From Saccharopolyspora thermophila (GTDB lineage: Bacteria > Actinomycetota > Actinomycetes > Mycobacteriales > Pseudonocardiaceae): DNA of 64,000 nt. The notes under the pieces are model-generated. The model did no database searches. It was given only the letters and a program-made list of their open reading frames with translations, and was not told the DNA's origin. Positions within the stretch are counted from its first letter, which is position 1. Every line of letters begins with the position of its first letter. The stretch lies in assembly GCF_014646075.1 (NCBI RefSeq), contig NZ_BMMT01000002.1:186001-250000 (forward strand), written 5' to 3'. Below are positions 17,504 to 27,259 of the stretch, piece by piece. A program made the translations under genes and the position numbers.

Positions 17504-18934
17504 ATGTCGGTTTCCGGGAACTGGATTGCCGGGCAGCGAGTCACCAGCGACGAGACGTTCGAGGTTCGGCACCCCCACGACGGCGCGCTGGTCGCCACCG
17601 CGTGCTACGCGAGCGACGCCGACGTGGAGCGCGCCGTCGCTGCCGCGCACGCCGTGCGGCGCGAGTTCGCCGCGTCGCCCGCCCACGCGCGCGCTGCGGC
17701 GCTGGACCACGTCAGCCGGCGGATCGCCGAGCGCGCCGAGGAGATCGCACAGCTCATCACCGCCGAGAACGGCAAGCCGATCACCTGGGCCCGCGCCGAG
17801 GTCGGCCGCGCCGTCTCGACCTTCCGCTGGGGCGCCGAGGAGGCCCGCCGCTTCTCCGGCGAGCTGCAGCGGCTGGACACCGACCCGGCCGCCACCGGCC
17901 GGATGGCGCTGGTCCGGCGCGTGCCGCGCGGTCCCGTGCTGGGCATCTCGCCGTTCAACTTCCCGCTCAACCTGGTGGCGCACAAGGTCGCCCCGGCGCT
18001 GGCCGTCGGCGCGCCGATCGTGCTCAAGCCCGCCCCGAAGACACCGCTGTCCCCGCTGCTGCTCGGTGAGATCCTCGCCGAGACGGACCTGCCCACCGGG
18101 TCCTGGTCGGTGCTGACCACCACCAACGACAAGGCCGCCGAGCTGGTGCGGGACCCGCGGCTGCCGGTGGTGTCGTTCACCGGCTCCGGGCCGGTCGGCT
18201 GGAGCATCCGCGACGCGGCGCCGCGCAAGCACGTCACCCTCGAACTCGGCGGAAACGCCGCGGTGATCGTCAACGACGACTGGACCGACCTGGACTACGC
18301 GGCGGAGCGCATCGCCACCTTCGCGATGTACCAGGCGGGTCAGTCGTGCATCTCGGTGCAGCGCGTGTACGCCCACCGCGCCATCCACGACGACCTGGTC
18401 GGCCGCGTCGTCAAGGCGGTGCAGGCGCAGGGCACCGGGGACCCGAAGGACCCGGCCACCAGGGTCGGGCCGCTGATCGACGTGGCCGCCGCCGAGCGGG
18501 TGGAGCAGTGGGTCACGGAAGCCGTCGCCGCCGGTGCCCGGGTGCTCACCGGCGGCAGCCGCGACGGCGCCACCTACGCGCCCACGGTGCTGGCGGACGT
18601 GCCGGCGGACGCCAAGGTCTCCTGCGAGGAGGTCTTCGGGCCGGTGCTCACCGTCGCGCCGGTCGACTCGATCGACCAGGCATTCGACGAGGTCAACACC
18701 TCCCGCTTCGGCCTGCAGGCCGGGATTTTCACCCGCGACCTGCAGGTGGCGTTCCGCGCGTCCGCGGAACTGGAGGTGGGCGGCGTGGTGATCGGCGACG
18801 TGCCGAGCTTCCGCGCTGACCAGATGCCCTACGGCGGGGTCAAGGAGTCCGGTATCGGCCGGGAGGGCGTGCACGCGGCGATGCTGGACCTCACCGAGGA
18901 GAAGGTCACCGTCCTCACCGGCATCGCCGTGTGA
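17504..18934 (+). CDS. gabD: NAD(P)-dependent aldehyde dehydrogenase, probable succinate-semialdehyde dehydrogenase
   Basis: Second step of GABA catabolism by context, oxidising succinate semialdehyde to succinate; 476 residues. The catalytic Cys is about residue 282 in MYQAGQSCISVQRV and the general-base Glu about 247 in LELGGNAAV. The cofactor-binding ISPFNFPLNLVAHKVAPAL and FTGSGPVGWSI segments are typical. CAGGAGG precedes the ATG. The sequence resembles the aldehyde dehydrogenases often annotated broadly in actinomycetes, so the exact substrate rests on linkage to gabT and the PucR gene. Confidence 0.82.
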   Translation: MSVSGNWIAGQRVTSDETFEVRHPHDGALVATACYASDADVERAVAAAHAVRREFAASPAHARAAALDHVSRRIAERAEEIAQLITAENGKPITWARAEVGRAVSTFRWGAEEARRFSGELQRLDTDPAATGRMALVRRVPRGPVLGISPFNFPLNLVAHKVAPALAVGAPIVLKPAPKTPLSPLLLGEILAETDLPTGSWSVLTTTNDKAAELVRDPRLPVVSFTGSGPVGWSIRDAAPRKHVTLELGGNAAVIVNDDWTDLDYAAERIATFAMYQAGQSCISVQRVYAHRAIHDDLVGRVVKAVQAQGTGDPKDPATRVGPLIDVAAAERVEQWVTEAVAAGARVLTGGSRDGATYAPTVLADVPADAKVSCEEVFGPVLTVAPVDSIDQAFDEVNTSRFGLQAGIFTRDLQVAFRASAELEVGGVVIGDVPSFRADQMPYGGVKESGIGREGVHAAMLDLTEEKVTVLTGIAV

Positions 18935-18961
18935 CGACCGCGGCACCGCCGCGCGCGGGCC

Positions 18962-18991
18962 GGACCGCGGTTCGACCGGGAACCGCGGTCC
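18962..18991 (+). terminator. perfect 12-bp hairpin after the aldehyde dehydrogenase gene
   Basis: GGACCGCGGTTC pairs with GAACCGCGGTCC across a 6-nt loop, 28 nt past the stop codon. It is a strong candidate terminator for the aldehyde dehydrogenase transcript. Confidence 0.65.
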
Positions 18992-19008
18992 ACGACGCTG
19001 GACACCCG

Positions 19009-19047
19009 GGCGGTTGCGGTGGAGATCGGATGTCCACCGCAACCGCC
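19009..19047. repeat. perfect 15-bp inverted repeat in the gap
   Basis: GGCGGTTGCGGTGGA pairs with TCCACCGCAACCGCC across a 9-nt loop. It is the second of three hairpins in a 197-nt gap between convergent genes and is stronger than a terminator needs to be. It may back up termination or be a stable 3' RNA structure. Confidence 0.6.
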
Positions 19048-19081
19048 GTCCGGGGCGACGCGGCAGCCGCCGGGCATGCGA

Positions 19082-19115
19082 AACGCCGCCCCGCCGAGTG
19101 TGCGGGAGCGGCGTT
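19082..19115 (-). terminator. hairpin terminator of the DUF2631 gene
   Basis: An 8-bp plus 5-bp stem with one bulged base and a TTT on the minus-strand 3' side lies 17 nt beyond the stop of the minus-strand gene. A factor-independent terminator is likely. Confidence 0.6.
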
Positions 19116-19131
19116 CGGTCAACTCAGCGCT

Positions 19132-19416
19132 TCAGCGGCGCCAGGCGGTCCTGCGGCGACGCAGGTCGATCAGCAGGCCGACGGCCAGGATCACCGCGGT
19201 CAGGATCAGGTAGGCGTCCTCGGTCTTGAAGTGCTCGCCGCCGCTGAGGATGCCCTGGTGGTTGCCGATGAGCATGGCCAGGACCGCGATCACGGAGAAC
19301 CACCCGGCGATCTGCGTCCCCTTCGGGAAACCGCCGTGCCAGCCCCACTCGACCGACGGTTCCTCGGCCGGGTCGATGGCCTGGCTGGGCTTCTTCTCCA
19401 GCTCGGTGCTCGCCAC
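19132..19416 (-). CDS. DUF2631-family small membrane protein
   Basis: A 94-residue protein of unknown function. GTG with AGGAGGGG upstream is preferred to a longer ATG start. The acidic N-terminal part (EEPSVEWGWHGGFPKG) is followed by two hydrophobic segments (QIAGWFSVIAVLAMLIGNH; AYLILTAVILAVGLLID) and an Arg-rich cytoplasmic end RRRRTAWRR. The WGWHG motif and layout match the actinobacterial DUF2631 family, which lies near the MEP-pathway genes in mycobacteria too. Confidence 0.75.
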   Translation of the reverse strand: MASTELEKKPSQAIDPAEEPSVEWGWHGGFPKGTQIAGWFSVIAVLAMLIGNHQGILSGGEHFKTEDAYLILTAVILAVGLLIDLRRRRTAWRR

Positions 19417-19548
19417 GTTCCCCTCCTGTGCCACGCCCGCCGCGCGGGCCCGCCAAGACTGCTGCCGGACCGCCACGAGTTCGGTCCGCGCCCCCATCCT
19501 CGCACACGCCGTCCGGCGCCGATCCGCCGCATCCGGGCGCGAACAGCG

Positions 19549-19583
19549 AAAAAAGGTGCCGCGGAGCCGGTTTCCGCGGCACC
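19549..19583 (-). terminator. intrinsic terminator with T6 run after the GlsB-like gene
   Basis: On the minus strand a perfect 11-bp stem (GGTGCCGCGGA, 7-nt loop) is followed immediately by six T residues, 14 nt past the stop codon. This is the most canonical factor-independent terminator in the window. Confidence 0.85.
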
Positions 19584-19597
19584 CCGGCGGCGGTCGG

Positions 19598-19867
19598 CTA
19601 GCCGCCGACCTGCCTGCGGCCGACGATCGCGCGGTAGACGCCGAGCACGATGACCGCGCCGATGACGGCCAGCACCCAGGTGCTCACTGACCAGAACTGG
19701 TCGATGCCCACCCCGAAGAGCGAGTTCCCGAGCAGCCCGCCGACGAACGCGCCGACCACGCCGAGCAGCATGGTGGCGACAATTCCGCTCCCGTCCTCGC
19801 CGGGCATGACGGCCTTGGCGACGGCTCCCACGATCAGCCCGAGAACGATCCATCCGATGATGCCCAT
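19598..19867 (-). CDS. GlsB/YeaQ/YmgE-family stress membrane protein
   Basis: An 89-residue, Gly-rich, three-segment transmembrane protein of the transglycosylase-associated family; the molecular role is unknown. GAGGAG precedes the ATG. The N-terminus [20 protein letters not shown] and the middle [20 protein letters not shown] are the family signature. It is transcribed alone, ending in its own terminator. Confidence 0.88.
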   Translation of the reverse strand: MGIIGWIVLGLIVGAVAKAVMPGEDGSGIVATMLLGVVGAFVGGLLGNSLFGVGIDQFWSVSTWVLAVIGAVIVLGVYRAIVGRRQVGG

Positions 19868-20009
19868 GGCAGCACTCCTCGCGTCGGTGGCCTCCAGGCG
19901 CGGGGCCCGCTCGGCAGCAGCGATCCACCGGGCCTCGTACGCGCTGATCGTGACCGTCGGCGGTGGTTCCCGCACCGCGAGCGAAAGCGGCTCACCTTCT
20001 TCGGGGACA

Positions 20010-21257
20010 ATGGCGGCGATGCACGCCGACAAGCCGAACCACAGCGACGCCGGTCCGCGCACCGTCCTGGTGCTCGGTTCGACCGGTTCCATCGGAACCC
20101 AGGCCCTGGACGTGATCCGGCGCAACCCGGACCGGTTCCGGGTGGCCGGGCTGGCCGCGGGCGGCAGCGACCCGCGGGCCCTGGCCGCGCAGGCGCTGGA
20201 GTTCGACGTCCCCGTCGTCGCGGTCGCCCGCGGCACCGCGGTGGAGGACGTCCAGCTCGCCCTGTACGCGGAGGCGCAGCAGCGCGGTTACGCGACCGGC
20301 GAGTTCCGCATGCCGCGCCTGCTGGCCGGCCCGGACGCGGTGGTGGAACTTATCGAATGCACGCCGGCCGACGTGATCCTCAACGGTGTGGACGGCTCCC
20401 GCGGCCTCAAACCCACCCTCGCGGCCCTGGCCACCGGCGCCCAACTGGCGCTGGCGAACAAGGAGTCGCTGATCGCGGGCGGCCCGCTGGTGCTGAACCA
20501 GGCCGCGCCCGGGCAGATCGTGCCGGTGGACTCCGAGCACTCGGCGCTGGCGCAGTGCCTGCGCGGCGGGCGCGCCGACGAGGTCGCGCGGCTGGTGCTG
20601 ACCGCATCCGGCGGCCCGTTCCGCGGCCGCAAGCGCGACGAGCTGGTCGATGTCACGGTGCAGCAGGCGCTGGCGCATCCGACCTGGTCGATGGGCAACG
20701 TGGTGACCATCAACTCCGCGACCCTGGTCAACAAGGGCCTGGAGCTGATCGAGGCGCACCTGCTGTTCGGCATCGGCTACGACCGCATCGACGTGGTGGT
20801 GCACCCGCAGTCGATCGTGCACTCCATGGTCACGTTCGTGGACGGCTCCACGATCGCCCAGGCCAGCCCGCCGAACATGCGGATCCCGATCGCGCTGGGC
20901 ATGGACTGGCCGAGCCGGGTCCCCGGGGCCGCCCAGGCACTGGACTTCAGCCAGGCCCAGGAGTGGACCTTCGAACCCGTCGACGACGAGGCGTTCCCGG
21001 CCGTCGAGCTGGCCCGCGCGGCCGGCAGCGGCGGCGGGTGCCTCCCGGCGATCTACAACGCGGCCAACGAGGAGGCGCTCGCCGCGTTCGTCGACGGGCG
21101 GCTGCGCTTCACCGGGATCGTGCACACTGTGGGTGAGGTGCTCGCCGCGGCCGACCAGTGGCGGCGCGATCCGGCGGGCCTGGACGAGGTGTTCGCCGCC
21201 GAGGAGTGGGCGCGAACCCGGGCTCGCGAGCTGGTTGCCGAGGGGAAGGCGGAGTAG
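20010..21257 (+). CDS. dxr: 1-deoxy-D-xylulose-5-phosphate reductoisomerase
   Basis: Second enzyme of the MEP isoprenoid pathway, turning DXP into 2-C-methylerythritol 4-phosphate with NADPH; 415 residues. The NADPH-binding [16 protein letters not shown], the substrate-site NKESLIAGG and [15 protein letters not shown] with the metal-binding residues, and the GMDWP and [11 protein letters not shown] segments are clear. Two close starts exist (MAAMHAD and MHAD), and neither has a strong ribosome-binding site. The stop directly abuts the ATG of the site-2 protease, as in mycobacteria. Confidence 0.96.
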   Translation: MAAMHADKPNHSDAGPRTVLVLGSTGSIGTQALDVIRRNPDRFRVAGLAAGGSDPRALAAQALEFDVPVVAVARGTAVEDVQLALYAEAQQRGYATGEFRMPRLLAGPDAVVELIECTPADVILNGVDGSRGLKPTLAALATGAQLALANKESLIAGGPLVLNQAAPGQIVPVDSEHSALAQCLRGGRADEVARLVLTASGGPFRGRKRDELVDVTVQQALAHPTWSMGNVVTINSATLVNKGLELIEAHLLFGIGYDRIDVVVHPQSIVHSMVTFVDGSTIAQASPPNMRIPIALGMDWPSRVPGAAQALDFSQAQEWTFEPVDDEAFPAVELARAAGSGGGCLPAIYNAANEEALAAFVDGRLRFTGIVHTVGEVLAAADQWRRDPAGLDEVFAAEEWARTRARELVAEGKAE

Positions 21258-22541
21258 ATGCTGGTCGTCGTGGGCATCGTGATCTTCTTCCTCGGCCTGC
21301 TGTTCTCCATCGCCTGGCACGAGCTGGGGCACCTGGCGGCCGCCAAGCTGTTCGGGATCAAGGTCACCCAGTACATGGTGGGCTTCGGTCGCACCATCTG
21401 GTCCCGCAGGAAGGGCGACACCGAGTACGGCCTCAAACTCATCCCGTTCGGCGGCTACATCCGGATGATCGGCATGTTCCCGCCGAAGAAGGACGAGAAG
21501 TACGGCCGCACCGCGTCCTCGGCGCCGTGGCGGGCGATGATCGAGGACGCCCGGCAGATGTCCGCCGAGGAGGTCGCGCCCGAGGACGCGCACCGGCAGT
21601 TCTACCAGCGCAGCCCGTGGAAGCGGATCATCGTGATGGTGGCTGGGCCGGTGATGAACCTCATCCTGGCGGTTTCCATCTTCACCGCGATCCTGATGGG
21701 CCATGGCCTGAACACCCCGACCCTGACGGTGTCCTCGGTCAGCGCCTGCGTGCTGCCGGCAACCGCCCCGGACACCGAGCACTGCCCGCCCGACGCGCTG
21801 CCGTCCCCGGCCGCGGCGGCCGGCTTCCGGCCCGGCGACCGGATCGTGGAGTTCAACGGCCGGCACTACGGGTCGTGGGAGGAGCTGCAGCTGGCCATCC
21901 GGGGTTCGGCGGGCACGGTGCCGGTGGTCGTCGAGCGCGACGGCCAGCGCGTCACCCTGCAGGCCACCCTGATGCAGACCGACCGGCCGAAGCTGGACTC
22001 GCCGCGTGAGTTCGAGAAGGTCGGCTTCCTCGGCCTGACCCCGACCACCGAGCTGGTCAAGCAGGACTTCGCCGGGGTGGCGAGGACCATCGGCGGTTTC
22101 GTGACGCTGACCGCGCAGAAGGTCATCGAGCTGCCCGAGCGGGTGCCGGACCTGGTGGACGCGATCTTCGGTGGGGAGCGCCACCAGGACTCGCCGGTGG
22201 GCATCGTGGGCGCGAGCCGGTTGGGCGGTGAGGTGCTGGCCTCGGACGGCGTCGGCGTGGACGACCGCATCATGATGATGTTCAACCTGCTGGCGGGCGT
22301 GAACCTCTCGCTGTTCGTGTTCAACATGCTGCCGGTCCTGCCGCTGGACGGCGGGCACATCGCGGGCGCGTTGTGGGAGTCGATCCGCCGCCGGTTCGCC
22401 AGGCTGGTGCGGCGGCCGGACCCGGGCCCCTTCGACACCGCGCGGCTGATGCCGCTGGCGTACGCGGTGAGCCTGGTGTTCATCGCCTACTCGCTGCTGG
22501 TCCTGGTGGCCGACATCGTGAACCCGGTGACGCTGTTCTGA
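21258..22541 (+). CDS. rseP: M50 site-2 protease (RseP/Rip1 type)
   Basis: An intramembrane zinc metalloprotease that cleaves membrane anti-sigma factors and related substrates; 427 residues. The zinc motif HELGH is at residues 21-25 in the first helix, the third ligand Asp is in [10 protein letters not shown] near residue 361, and a PDZ domain spans about 140-240. An insertion after the first helix resembles other actinobacterial Rip proteins. Start and dxr stop are contiguous. The membrane anti-sigma protein at 13.7 kb is a conceivable substrate, but that is speculation. Confidence 0.95.
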   Translation: MLVVVGIVIFFLGLLFSIAWHELGHLAAAKLFGIKVTQYMVGFGRTIWSRRKGDTEYGLKLIPFGGYIRMIGMFPPKKDEKYGRTASSAPWRAMIEDARQMSAEEVAPEDAHRQFYQRSPWKRIIVMVAGPVMNLILAVSIFTAILMGHGLNTPTLTVSSVSACVLPATAPDTEHCPPDALPSPAAAAGFRPGDRIVEFNGRHYGSWEELQLAIRGSAGTVPVVVERDGQRVTLQATLMQTDRPKLDSPREFEKVGFLGLTPTTELVKQDFAGVARTIGGFVTLTAQKVIELPERVPDLVDAIFGGERHQDSPVGIVGASRLGGEVLASDGVGVDDRIMMMFNLLAGVNLSLFVFNMLPVLPLDGGHIAGALWESIRRRFARLVRRPDPGPFDTARLMPLAYAVSLVFIAYSLLVLVADIVNPVTLF

Positions 22542-22803
22542 GGAATTCACCCGGACGGCTGATCGGTGCCGTGCGCGCGGGAGTGTCGTCGGCGGCTTCG
22601 GGCGGGCGTTGGCGGGCTCTGCTCCGATGGGGCCAGGCCGGTCTGCGGCGGTGGGGCGAACGCGCGGTGAATCCGCAATGGCGATCACGCGGCGTGAGGG
22701 CGTCGGGGACCGCGACGTCCAGCCGGATGACGCTGCGCCGGTATCGTGGTGCGCGGGCGGTGGCAGCCGTCCGAAGATCACCAGAAGAGGTGGAGAGGTG
22801 TCG

Positions 22804-23955
22804 ATGACCGTCGATCTGGGCATGCCCGCGGCTCCGGCTCCGGTGCTGGCGGAACGGCGTAAGACCCGGCAGTTGCAGGTCGGATCGGTCGGAGTGGGCA
22901 GTGAGCACCCCATCTCCGTGCAGAGCATGACGACGACCGTGACCGCGGACGTCAACAGCACGTTGCAGCAGATCGCGGAGCTGACCGCAGCCGGGTGTGA
23001 CATCGTCCGGGTGGCGTGCCCGAGCGCGGACGACGCCGAGGCCCTCCCGGCGATCGCGAAGAAGTCGCAGATCCCGGTCATCGCCGACATCCACTTCCAG
23101 CCGAAGTACGTCTTCGCCGCCATCGAGGCCGGCTGCGCGGCGGTGCGGGTCAACCCCGGCAACATCAAGAAGTTCGACGACAAGGTCAAGGAGATCGCGC
23201 AGGCCGCGAAGGACCACGGCACGCCGATCCGGATCGGCGTCAACGCCGGTTCGCTGGACCCGCGGCTGCTGCAGAAGTACGGCAAGGCCACGCCGGAGGC
23301 GCTGGCGGAGTCGGCGCTGTGGGAGGCGAGCCTGTTCGCCGAGCACGACTTCCACGACCTGAAGATCTCGGTGAAGCACAACGACCCGGTCGTGATGGTG
23401 CGCGCCTACGAGATCCTGGCCGAGCAGTGCGACTACCCGCTGCACCTCGGTGTCACCGAGGCGGGCCCGGCGTTCCAGGGCACGATCAAGTCCGCGGTGG
23501 CGTTCGGCGCGCTGCTGCGGCAGGGCATCGGAGACACCATCCGAGTGTCGCTGTCGGCGCCGCCGGTCGAGGAGATCAAGGTCGGCACCCAGATCCTGCA
23601 GTCGCTGAACCTGCGGCCGCGCAAGCTGGAGATCGTCTCGTGTCCGTCGTGCGGCCGGGCCCAGGTGGACGTCTACAAGCTGGCCGATGAGGTCACCGCC
23701 GGGCTGGAGGACATGGAGGTGCCGCTGCGGGTGGCCGTGATGGGCTGCGTGGTCAACGGGCCGGGGGAGGCCCGGGAGGCGGACCTGGGGGTGGCCTCGG
23801 GCAACGGCAAGGGGCAGATCTTCGTCAAGGGCGAGGTCATCAAGACCGTGCCCGAGCACAAGATCGTGGAGACCCTCATCGAGGAGGCCATGCGGATCGC
23901 CGAGGACATGGAGCCCGGCGAGTCCGGCGGCTCCCCGATCGTCACGGTTGGTTGA
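22804..23955 (+). CDS. ispG: (E)-4-hydroxy-3-methylbut-2-enyl-diphosphate synthase
   Basis: MEP-pathway iron-sulfur enzyme that opens the cyclic diphosphate to HMBPP; 383 residues. The N-terminal TIM-barrel includes [15 protein letters not shown] and VRVNPGNI. The three cluster Cys residues lie in [10 protein letters not shown] and [13 protein letters not shown] in the C-terminal domain. The ATG gives the usual actinomycete N-terminus [15 protein letters not shown]; a GTG two codons upstream also has a good ribosome-binding site. The 262-nt gap behind the site-2 protease gene shows no gene. Confidence 0.96.
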   Translation: MTVDLGMPAAPAPVLAERRKTRQLQVGSVGVGSEHPISVQSMTTTVTADVNSTLQQIAELTAAGCDIVRVACPSADDAEALPAIAKKSQIPVIADIHFQPKYVFAAIEAGCAAVRVNPGNIKKFDDKVKEIAQAAKDHGTPIRIGVNAGSLDPRLLQKYGKATPEALAESALWEASLFAEHDFHDLKISVKHNDPVVMVRAYEILAEQCDYPLHLGVTEAGPAFQGTIKSAVAFGALLRQGIGDTIRVSLSAPPVEEIKVGTQILQSLNLRPRKLEIVSCPSCGRAQVDVYKLADEVTAGLEDMEVPLRVAVMGCVVNGPGEAREADLGVASGNGKGQIFVKGEVIKTVPEHKIVETLIEEAMRIAEDMEPGESGGSPIVTVG

Positions 23956-24147
23956 TCTGGCGCCACCGGCTGTCCCGGTTGTGGGTGCGGCCGGTGGTCG
24001 CTGTGGGCGTCCCCGACGCGGTGCGGCGCAACGGCGCGCGGTCGTCCATCCGACTGGGGTACTCCGTTCGGGTGAGTGAGGTCGGGGTGCGTGTGGTGCG
24101 TCCCGGTCAGAAGGCTCTCCGGTCCCTCTTTCTGGCAGTCTTGGCAG

Positions 24148-24984
24148 GTGCTCAAGCTCGCCGGTGCACGGCTGTTGGAGGAACGGGATTCGCTGCTGGT
24201 CCGTTCCGTGCTCGATTCCGCCCCGGTCGCGGCCTGCATGGTGGCCGCGCGCGTCGAGGAGGCGGGCCTCCACCCGCTCCGCCTCGGCGGTGAGTTGTGG
24301 GGCTACGGCAGCAGGTTGACCGGGTTGTGCTTCTCCGGCGTGAACCTCATCCCGCTGCGCGGTGGCCCGGACGCCATCCGCGCCTTCGCCGACCGGGCGC
24401 TGCGCCGCCGCCGGGTGTGCTCGTCCCTGGTCGGCCCGGCCGAGCAGGTGCTCGCCCTGTGGGACGAGGTGGCGCGGGAGTGGGGACCGGCCCGGGAGAT
24501 CCGCGCCGACCAGCCGCTCATGGTGCTGTCCGAGGCACCGCATGTCCCACCGGACCCCCTGGTGCGCACGGTGCGGACGGACGAACTGGACCGCTACCTG
24601 CCCGCGGCGGTGGCGATGTTCACCGAGGAGGTCGGGATCGACCCGTCCCGCGACGGCGGTGCGGCCAGCTACCGGGCGCGGGTGGCGGATCTGATCGCCA
24701 GCGGCCGCGCGTTCGCCCGCTTCGAGGACGGCGAGGTGGTGTTCAAGGCGGAGATCGGGGCGCTGTCGCGCACCGTCGGCCAGATCCAGGGCGTGTGGGT
24801 GCATCCGGACCGGCGCAGCACCGGGCTGGGCACGGCCGGCACCGCCGCGGTCGCGGACCGGCTGGTGCGGGGCCTGGGGCGCACCGCGAGCCTGTACGTC
24901 AACGACTACAACATCGCCGCGCGACTGGCGTACCGCAAGGTCGGGTTCCGCCAGGTCGGGACGTTCGGCACCGTCCTGCTCTGA
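24148..24984 (+). CDS. GNAT acetyltransferase with DUF4081 N-terminal domain
   Basis: A 278-residue protein whose substrate is unknown. The N-terminal half (DUF4081-like; VLKLAGARLLEERDSLLVRSVLD...) precedes a GNAT domain from about residue 150. The acetyl-CoA loop reads GVWVHPDRRSTGLGTAGTAA and the closing strand LYVNDYNIAARLAYRKVGF. GTG is the most likely start. The same gene follows ispG in mycobacteria, so the linkage is old. Confidence 0.82.
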   Translation: MLKLAGARLLEERDSLLVRSVLDSAPVAACMVAARVEEAGLHPLRLGGELWGYGSRLTGLCFSGVNLIPLRGGPDAIRAFADRALRRRRVCSSLVGPAEQVLALWDEVAREWGPAREIRADQPLMVLSEAPHVPPDPLVRTVRTDELDRYLPAAVAMFTEEVGIDPSRDGGAASYRARVADLIASGRAFARFEDGEVVFKAEIGALSRTVGQIQGVWVHPDRRSTGLGTAGTAAVADRLVRGLGRTASLYVNDYNIAARLAYRKVGFRQVGTFGTVLL

Positions 24985-25142
24985 GGCGTCCACCTCGTAT
25001 CCACTGTGGACGCCGCGGCGGCGCGCGCCGCGGGGTGCCCGTCGGTCATGTCATGTCAGCTGGTGCAGGAGGCCCGCCACCCCGCGTGCTGGTGCGGGAA
25101 AAGAGGTGTGGCGGGCGCGGGGGTTTCGGCATACTCGCGGGC

Positions 25143-26930
25143 ATGGTTTCCTCGCGGATCTTGGGCGCGCTGGCCGCCCTCCTGCTCGTTCCGGTCGCGG
25201 CCTGCGGCACCGGACCCTCGGAGGAGGACGTCGCCCGGTCCTTCGTGAACGCCGTGGCGGCCGGTGACGCCGTGGGCGCGGCGAACCTCACCGACGCCCC
25301 CGGACCGGCGCGGCAGCTGATCGAGGACACCCGGCGGAATCTGTCCCCGGCCGCCGTGTGCGGGACGGTCCGCGAGGTCGTCGAGGACGCGCAGGGCGTG
25401 CCCACCGCGAAGTACGACCTGTCGTGGGACTTCGGCAGCGGTCGGGTGTGGGCCTACCCGGCTGAGCTGCGGCTGGTGGAGCAGGAGCAGGGCTGGAAGG
25501 TCCACTGGGCGCCCGCGGTCCTGCACCCGCGGCTCGGCGCCGCGCACTCCCTGGCCTTCCGCGAGCAGCGGCCTGACCCGGGGCCGGTGCTGGATCGTGA
25601 CGGCCGGCAGGTCATGGGGCCGGAGCAGCTGATCACCGTGAGCCTCAACCCGGCCGAAGCCGGTGACGTGCGGGGCGTGGCGGCCGCGCTGGCCGGGGCG
25701 TTGCGCAGCATCGACCCGCAGATCACCCAGCAGTCCATTGTGGATGGAGTGGGCCGCACGCCGCCGGGCCGGCCCTACGCGGTCGTCACCCTGCGGCGGG
25801 GCGACTACGAGCGGGTGAAGTCGCAGATCTACGACCTGCCCGGCGTGCGTTTCCCGGCCCAGACCAGGTTGGTCACCGCCGAACGCGGCTACGGCTCGCA
25901 GGTGCTGGCCGGGGTGGCGCGGGTGATCGACCAGCAGGTCGCCGCCAACGCGGGGTGGCGGGTCGTCGCACTCGACGCGGCGGGCAACGAGACCGCCGAG
26001 CTGCACAGCGTCGCCGCGAAGCCGGTCGCGCCCACCACCGTGACCCTCTCCGACGCCACCCAGCGGGCCGCCGAACAGGCCGTGGACCCCGTGCCGCAGG
26101 CCGCGATGCTGGTCGCGATCCAGCCCTCCACCGGCGAGCTGCTGGCCGTCGCCCAGAACGCACCGGCCGACGCCCAGGGGCCGGTGGCGCTGTCCGGGCG
26201 GTACCCGCCCGGCTCGACGTTCAAGACGGTGACCGCGACCGCCGCGCTGGAAGGCGGCGCGGTCACCGTCGACACCCCCGTGCAGTGCCCCGGGCGGAAG
26301 ACCTTCGACGGCCGCGTGCTGCCGAACGACCACGAGTTCGACCTGGGCACGGTGCCGCTGCACACCGCGTTCGCCCAGTCGTGCAACACCACGTTCGCGC
26401 AGCTCGCCGTCGATCTTCCCGCGCAGGCGCTGACCGACGCCGGGCGGCGGCTCGGTATCGGCGTGGACTTCGAGATGCCCGGCGCGACCACGATCACCGG
26501 CACGGCGCCGCCGGCGGACTCCGTGGTGCAACGCGTGGAGAACGGTATCGGCCAGGGCACGATCCTGGCCAGCCCGTTCGGCATGGCGCTGGTCACCGCG
26601 TCGGTGGCCCGCGGGCAACTGCCGGTGCCGACGCTGATCCGCGGCATGCAGACCAGGGCCGACGCCACGCCGCAGCCGCCGTCGCCGCGCACCCTGGACC
26701 AGCTCCGCACGATGATGCGCGAGGTCGTCACGGGCGGGACCGCGACCGCGCTGGCCGGGTCGGGCGACGTCCGCGGCAAGACCGGCACCGCGCAGTTCGG
26801 CGACGGCACGCACTCCCACGGCTGGTTCGTCGGCTACCGCGGTGACGTGGCGTTCGCGGTGCTGGTGACGGATGCCGGCTCGTCGGGTCCGGCGGTGGAG
26901 GTGGCGCGCCGGTTCCTGGCCGGCTCCTGA
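25143..26930 (+). CDS. penicillin-binding lipoprotein (D,D-transpeptidase with NTF2-like domain)
   Basis: A 595-residue class B-type penicillin-binding protein. A lipoprotein signal peptide (lipobox VAAC, Cys 21) is followed by an NTF2-like MecA_N domain (about 25-145), a dimerisation region and the transpeptidase. The active-site Ser is about residue 358 in GSTFK, the SxN motif SCN is at 413-415 and the KTG motif at 546-548 in RGKTGTAQF. A multi-pass membrane anchor is absent, so attachment is by lipid. The MecA_N domain is shared with low-affinity PBPs, so reduced beta-lactam binding is possible, though not shown. Confidence 0.93.
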   Translation: MVSSRILGALAALLLVPVAACGTGPSEEDVARSFVNAVAAGDAVGAANLTDAPGPARQLIEDTRRNLSPAAVCGTVREVVEDAQGVPTAKYDLSWDFGSGRVWAYPAELRLVEQEQGWKVHWAPAVLHPRLGAAHSLAFREQRPDPGPVLDRDGRQVMGPEQLITVSLNPAEAGDVRGVAAALAGALRSIDPQITQQSIVDGVGRTPPGRPYAVVTLRRGDYERVKSQIYDLPGVRFPAQTRLVTAERGYGSQVLAGVARVIDQQVAANAGWRVVALDAAGNETAELHSVAAKPVAPTTVTLSDATQRAAEQAVDPVPQAAMLVAIQPSTGELLAVAQNAPADAQGPVALSGRYPPGSTFKTVTATAALEGGAVTVDTPVQCPGRKTFDGRVLPNDHEFDLGTVPLHTAFAQSCNTTFAQLAVDLPAQALTDAGRRLGIGVDFEMPGATTITGTAPPADSVVQRVENGIGQGTILASPFGMALVTASVARGQLPVPTLIRGMQTRADATPQPPSPRTLDQLRTMMREVVTGGTATALAGSGDVRGKTGTAQFGDGTHSHGWFVGYRGDVAFAVLVTDAGSSGPAVEVARRFLAGS

Positions 26931-26934
26931 TCGC

Positions 26935-26984
26935 ATCACGTGATCGGGTGATCACCGACAGTCAGCTTCGTGCTACGTTGTAGC
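26935..26984 (+). promoter_or_regulatory. three palindromes in the toxin-antitoxin promoter
   Basis: ATCACGTGAT (26935-26944), GGTGATCACC (26947-26956) and GCTAC-GTT-GTAGC (26972-26984) follow one another immediately upstream of the antitoxin gene. The last overlaps a TACGTT element that could be the -10. This is the layout expected for autoregulation by an antitoxin or toxin-antitoxin complex. Confidence 0.5.
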
Positions 26985-26986
26985 TC

Positions 26987-27259
26987 ATGGAGCGGATCGG
27001 AGTCCGTGAGTTGCGGCAGCACGCCAGTCGCTACCTGAGGCGGGTCGTGGCCGGGGAGTCGATCCTGGTGACCGACCGCGGTCGGACCGTCGCGGTGCTC
27101 TGTCCGCCCACCCGCGACCAGACCCTCTACGACGAGCTCATCGCGTCCGGCGACCTCGTGCCGGGCGACGGTGGCGAGTTCCCCGACCCGTTGCCCGCGG
27201 CGCCGACCCCGAACGTCTCCGACCGGCTGCTGCGCAGGCGTGAACAGGAGCGGCTTTGA
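26987..27259 (+). CDS. Phd/YefM-family antitoxin
   Basis: A 90-residue type II antitoxin. The N-terminal DNA-binding part is typical ([20 protein letters not shown], then [16 protein letters not shown]), with a Pro-rich C-terminal segment that would wrap the toxin. It overlaps the toxin start by 4 nt. The dense palindromes upstream fit autorepression. Confidence 0.85.
   Translation: MERIGVRELRQHASRYLRRVVAGESILVTDRGRTVAVLCPPTRDQTLYDELIASGDLVPGDGGEFPDPLPAAPTPNVSDRLLRRREQERL

Noticed and set aside
19992-23381. Very long open frame (about 1129 codons) on the minus strand opposite dxr, the site-2 protease gene and ispG
   Set aside because: It mirrors three certain genes on the plus strand. Its His/Arg/Asp-rich translation is the usual antisense product of high-GC genes, with no domain or signal.
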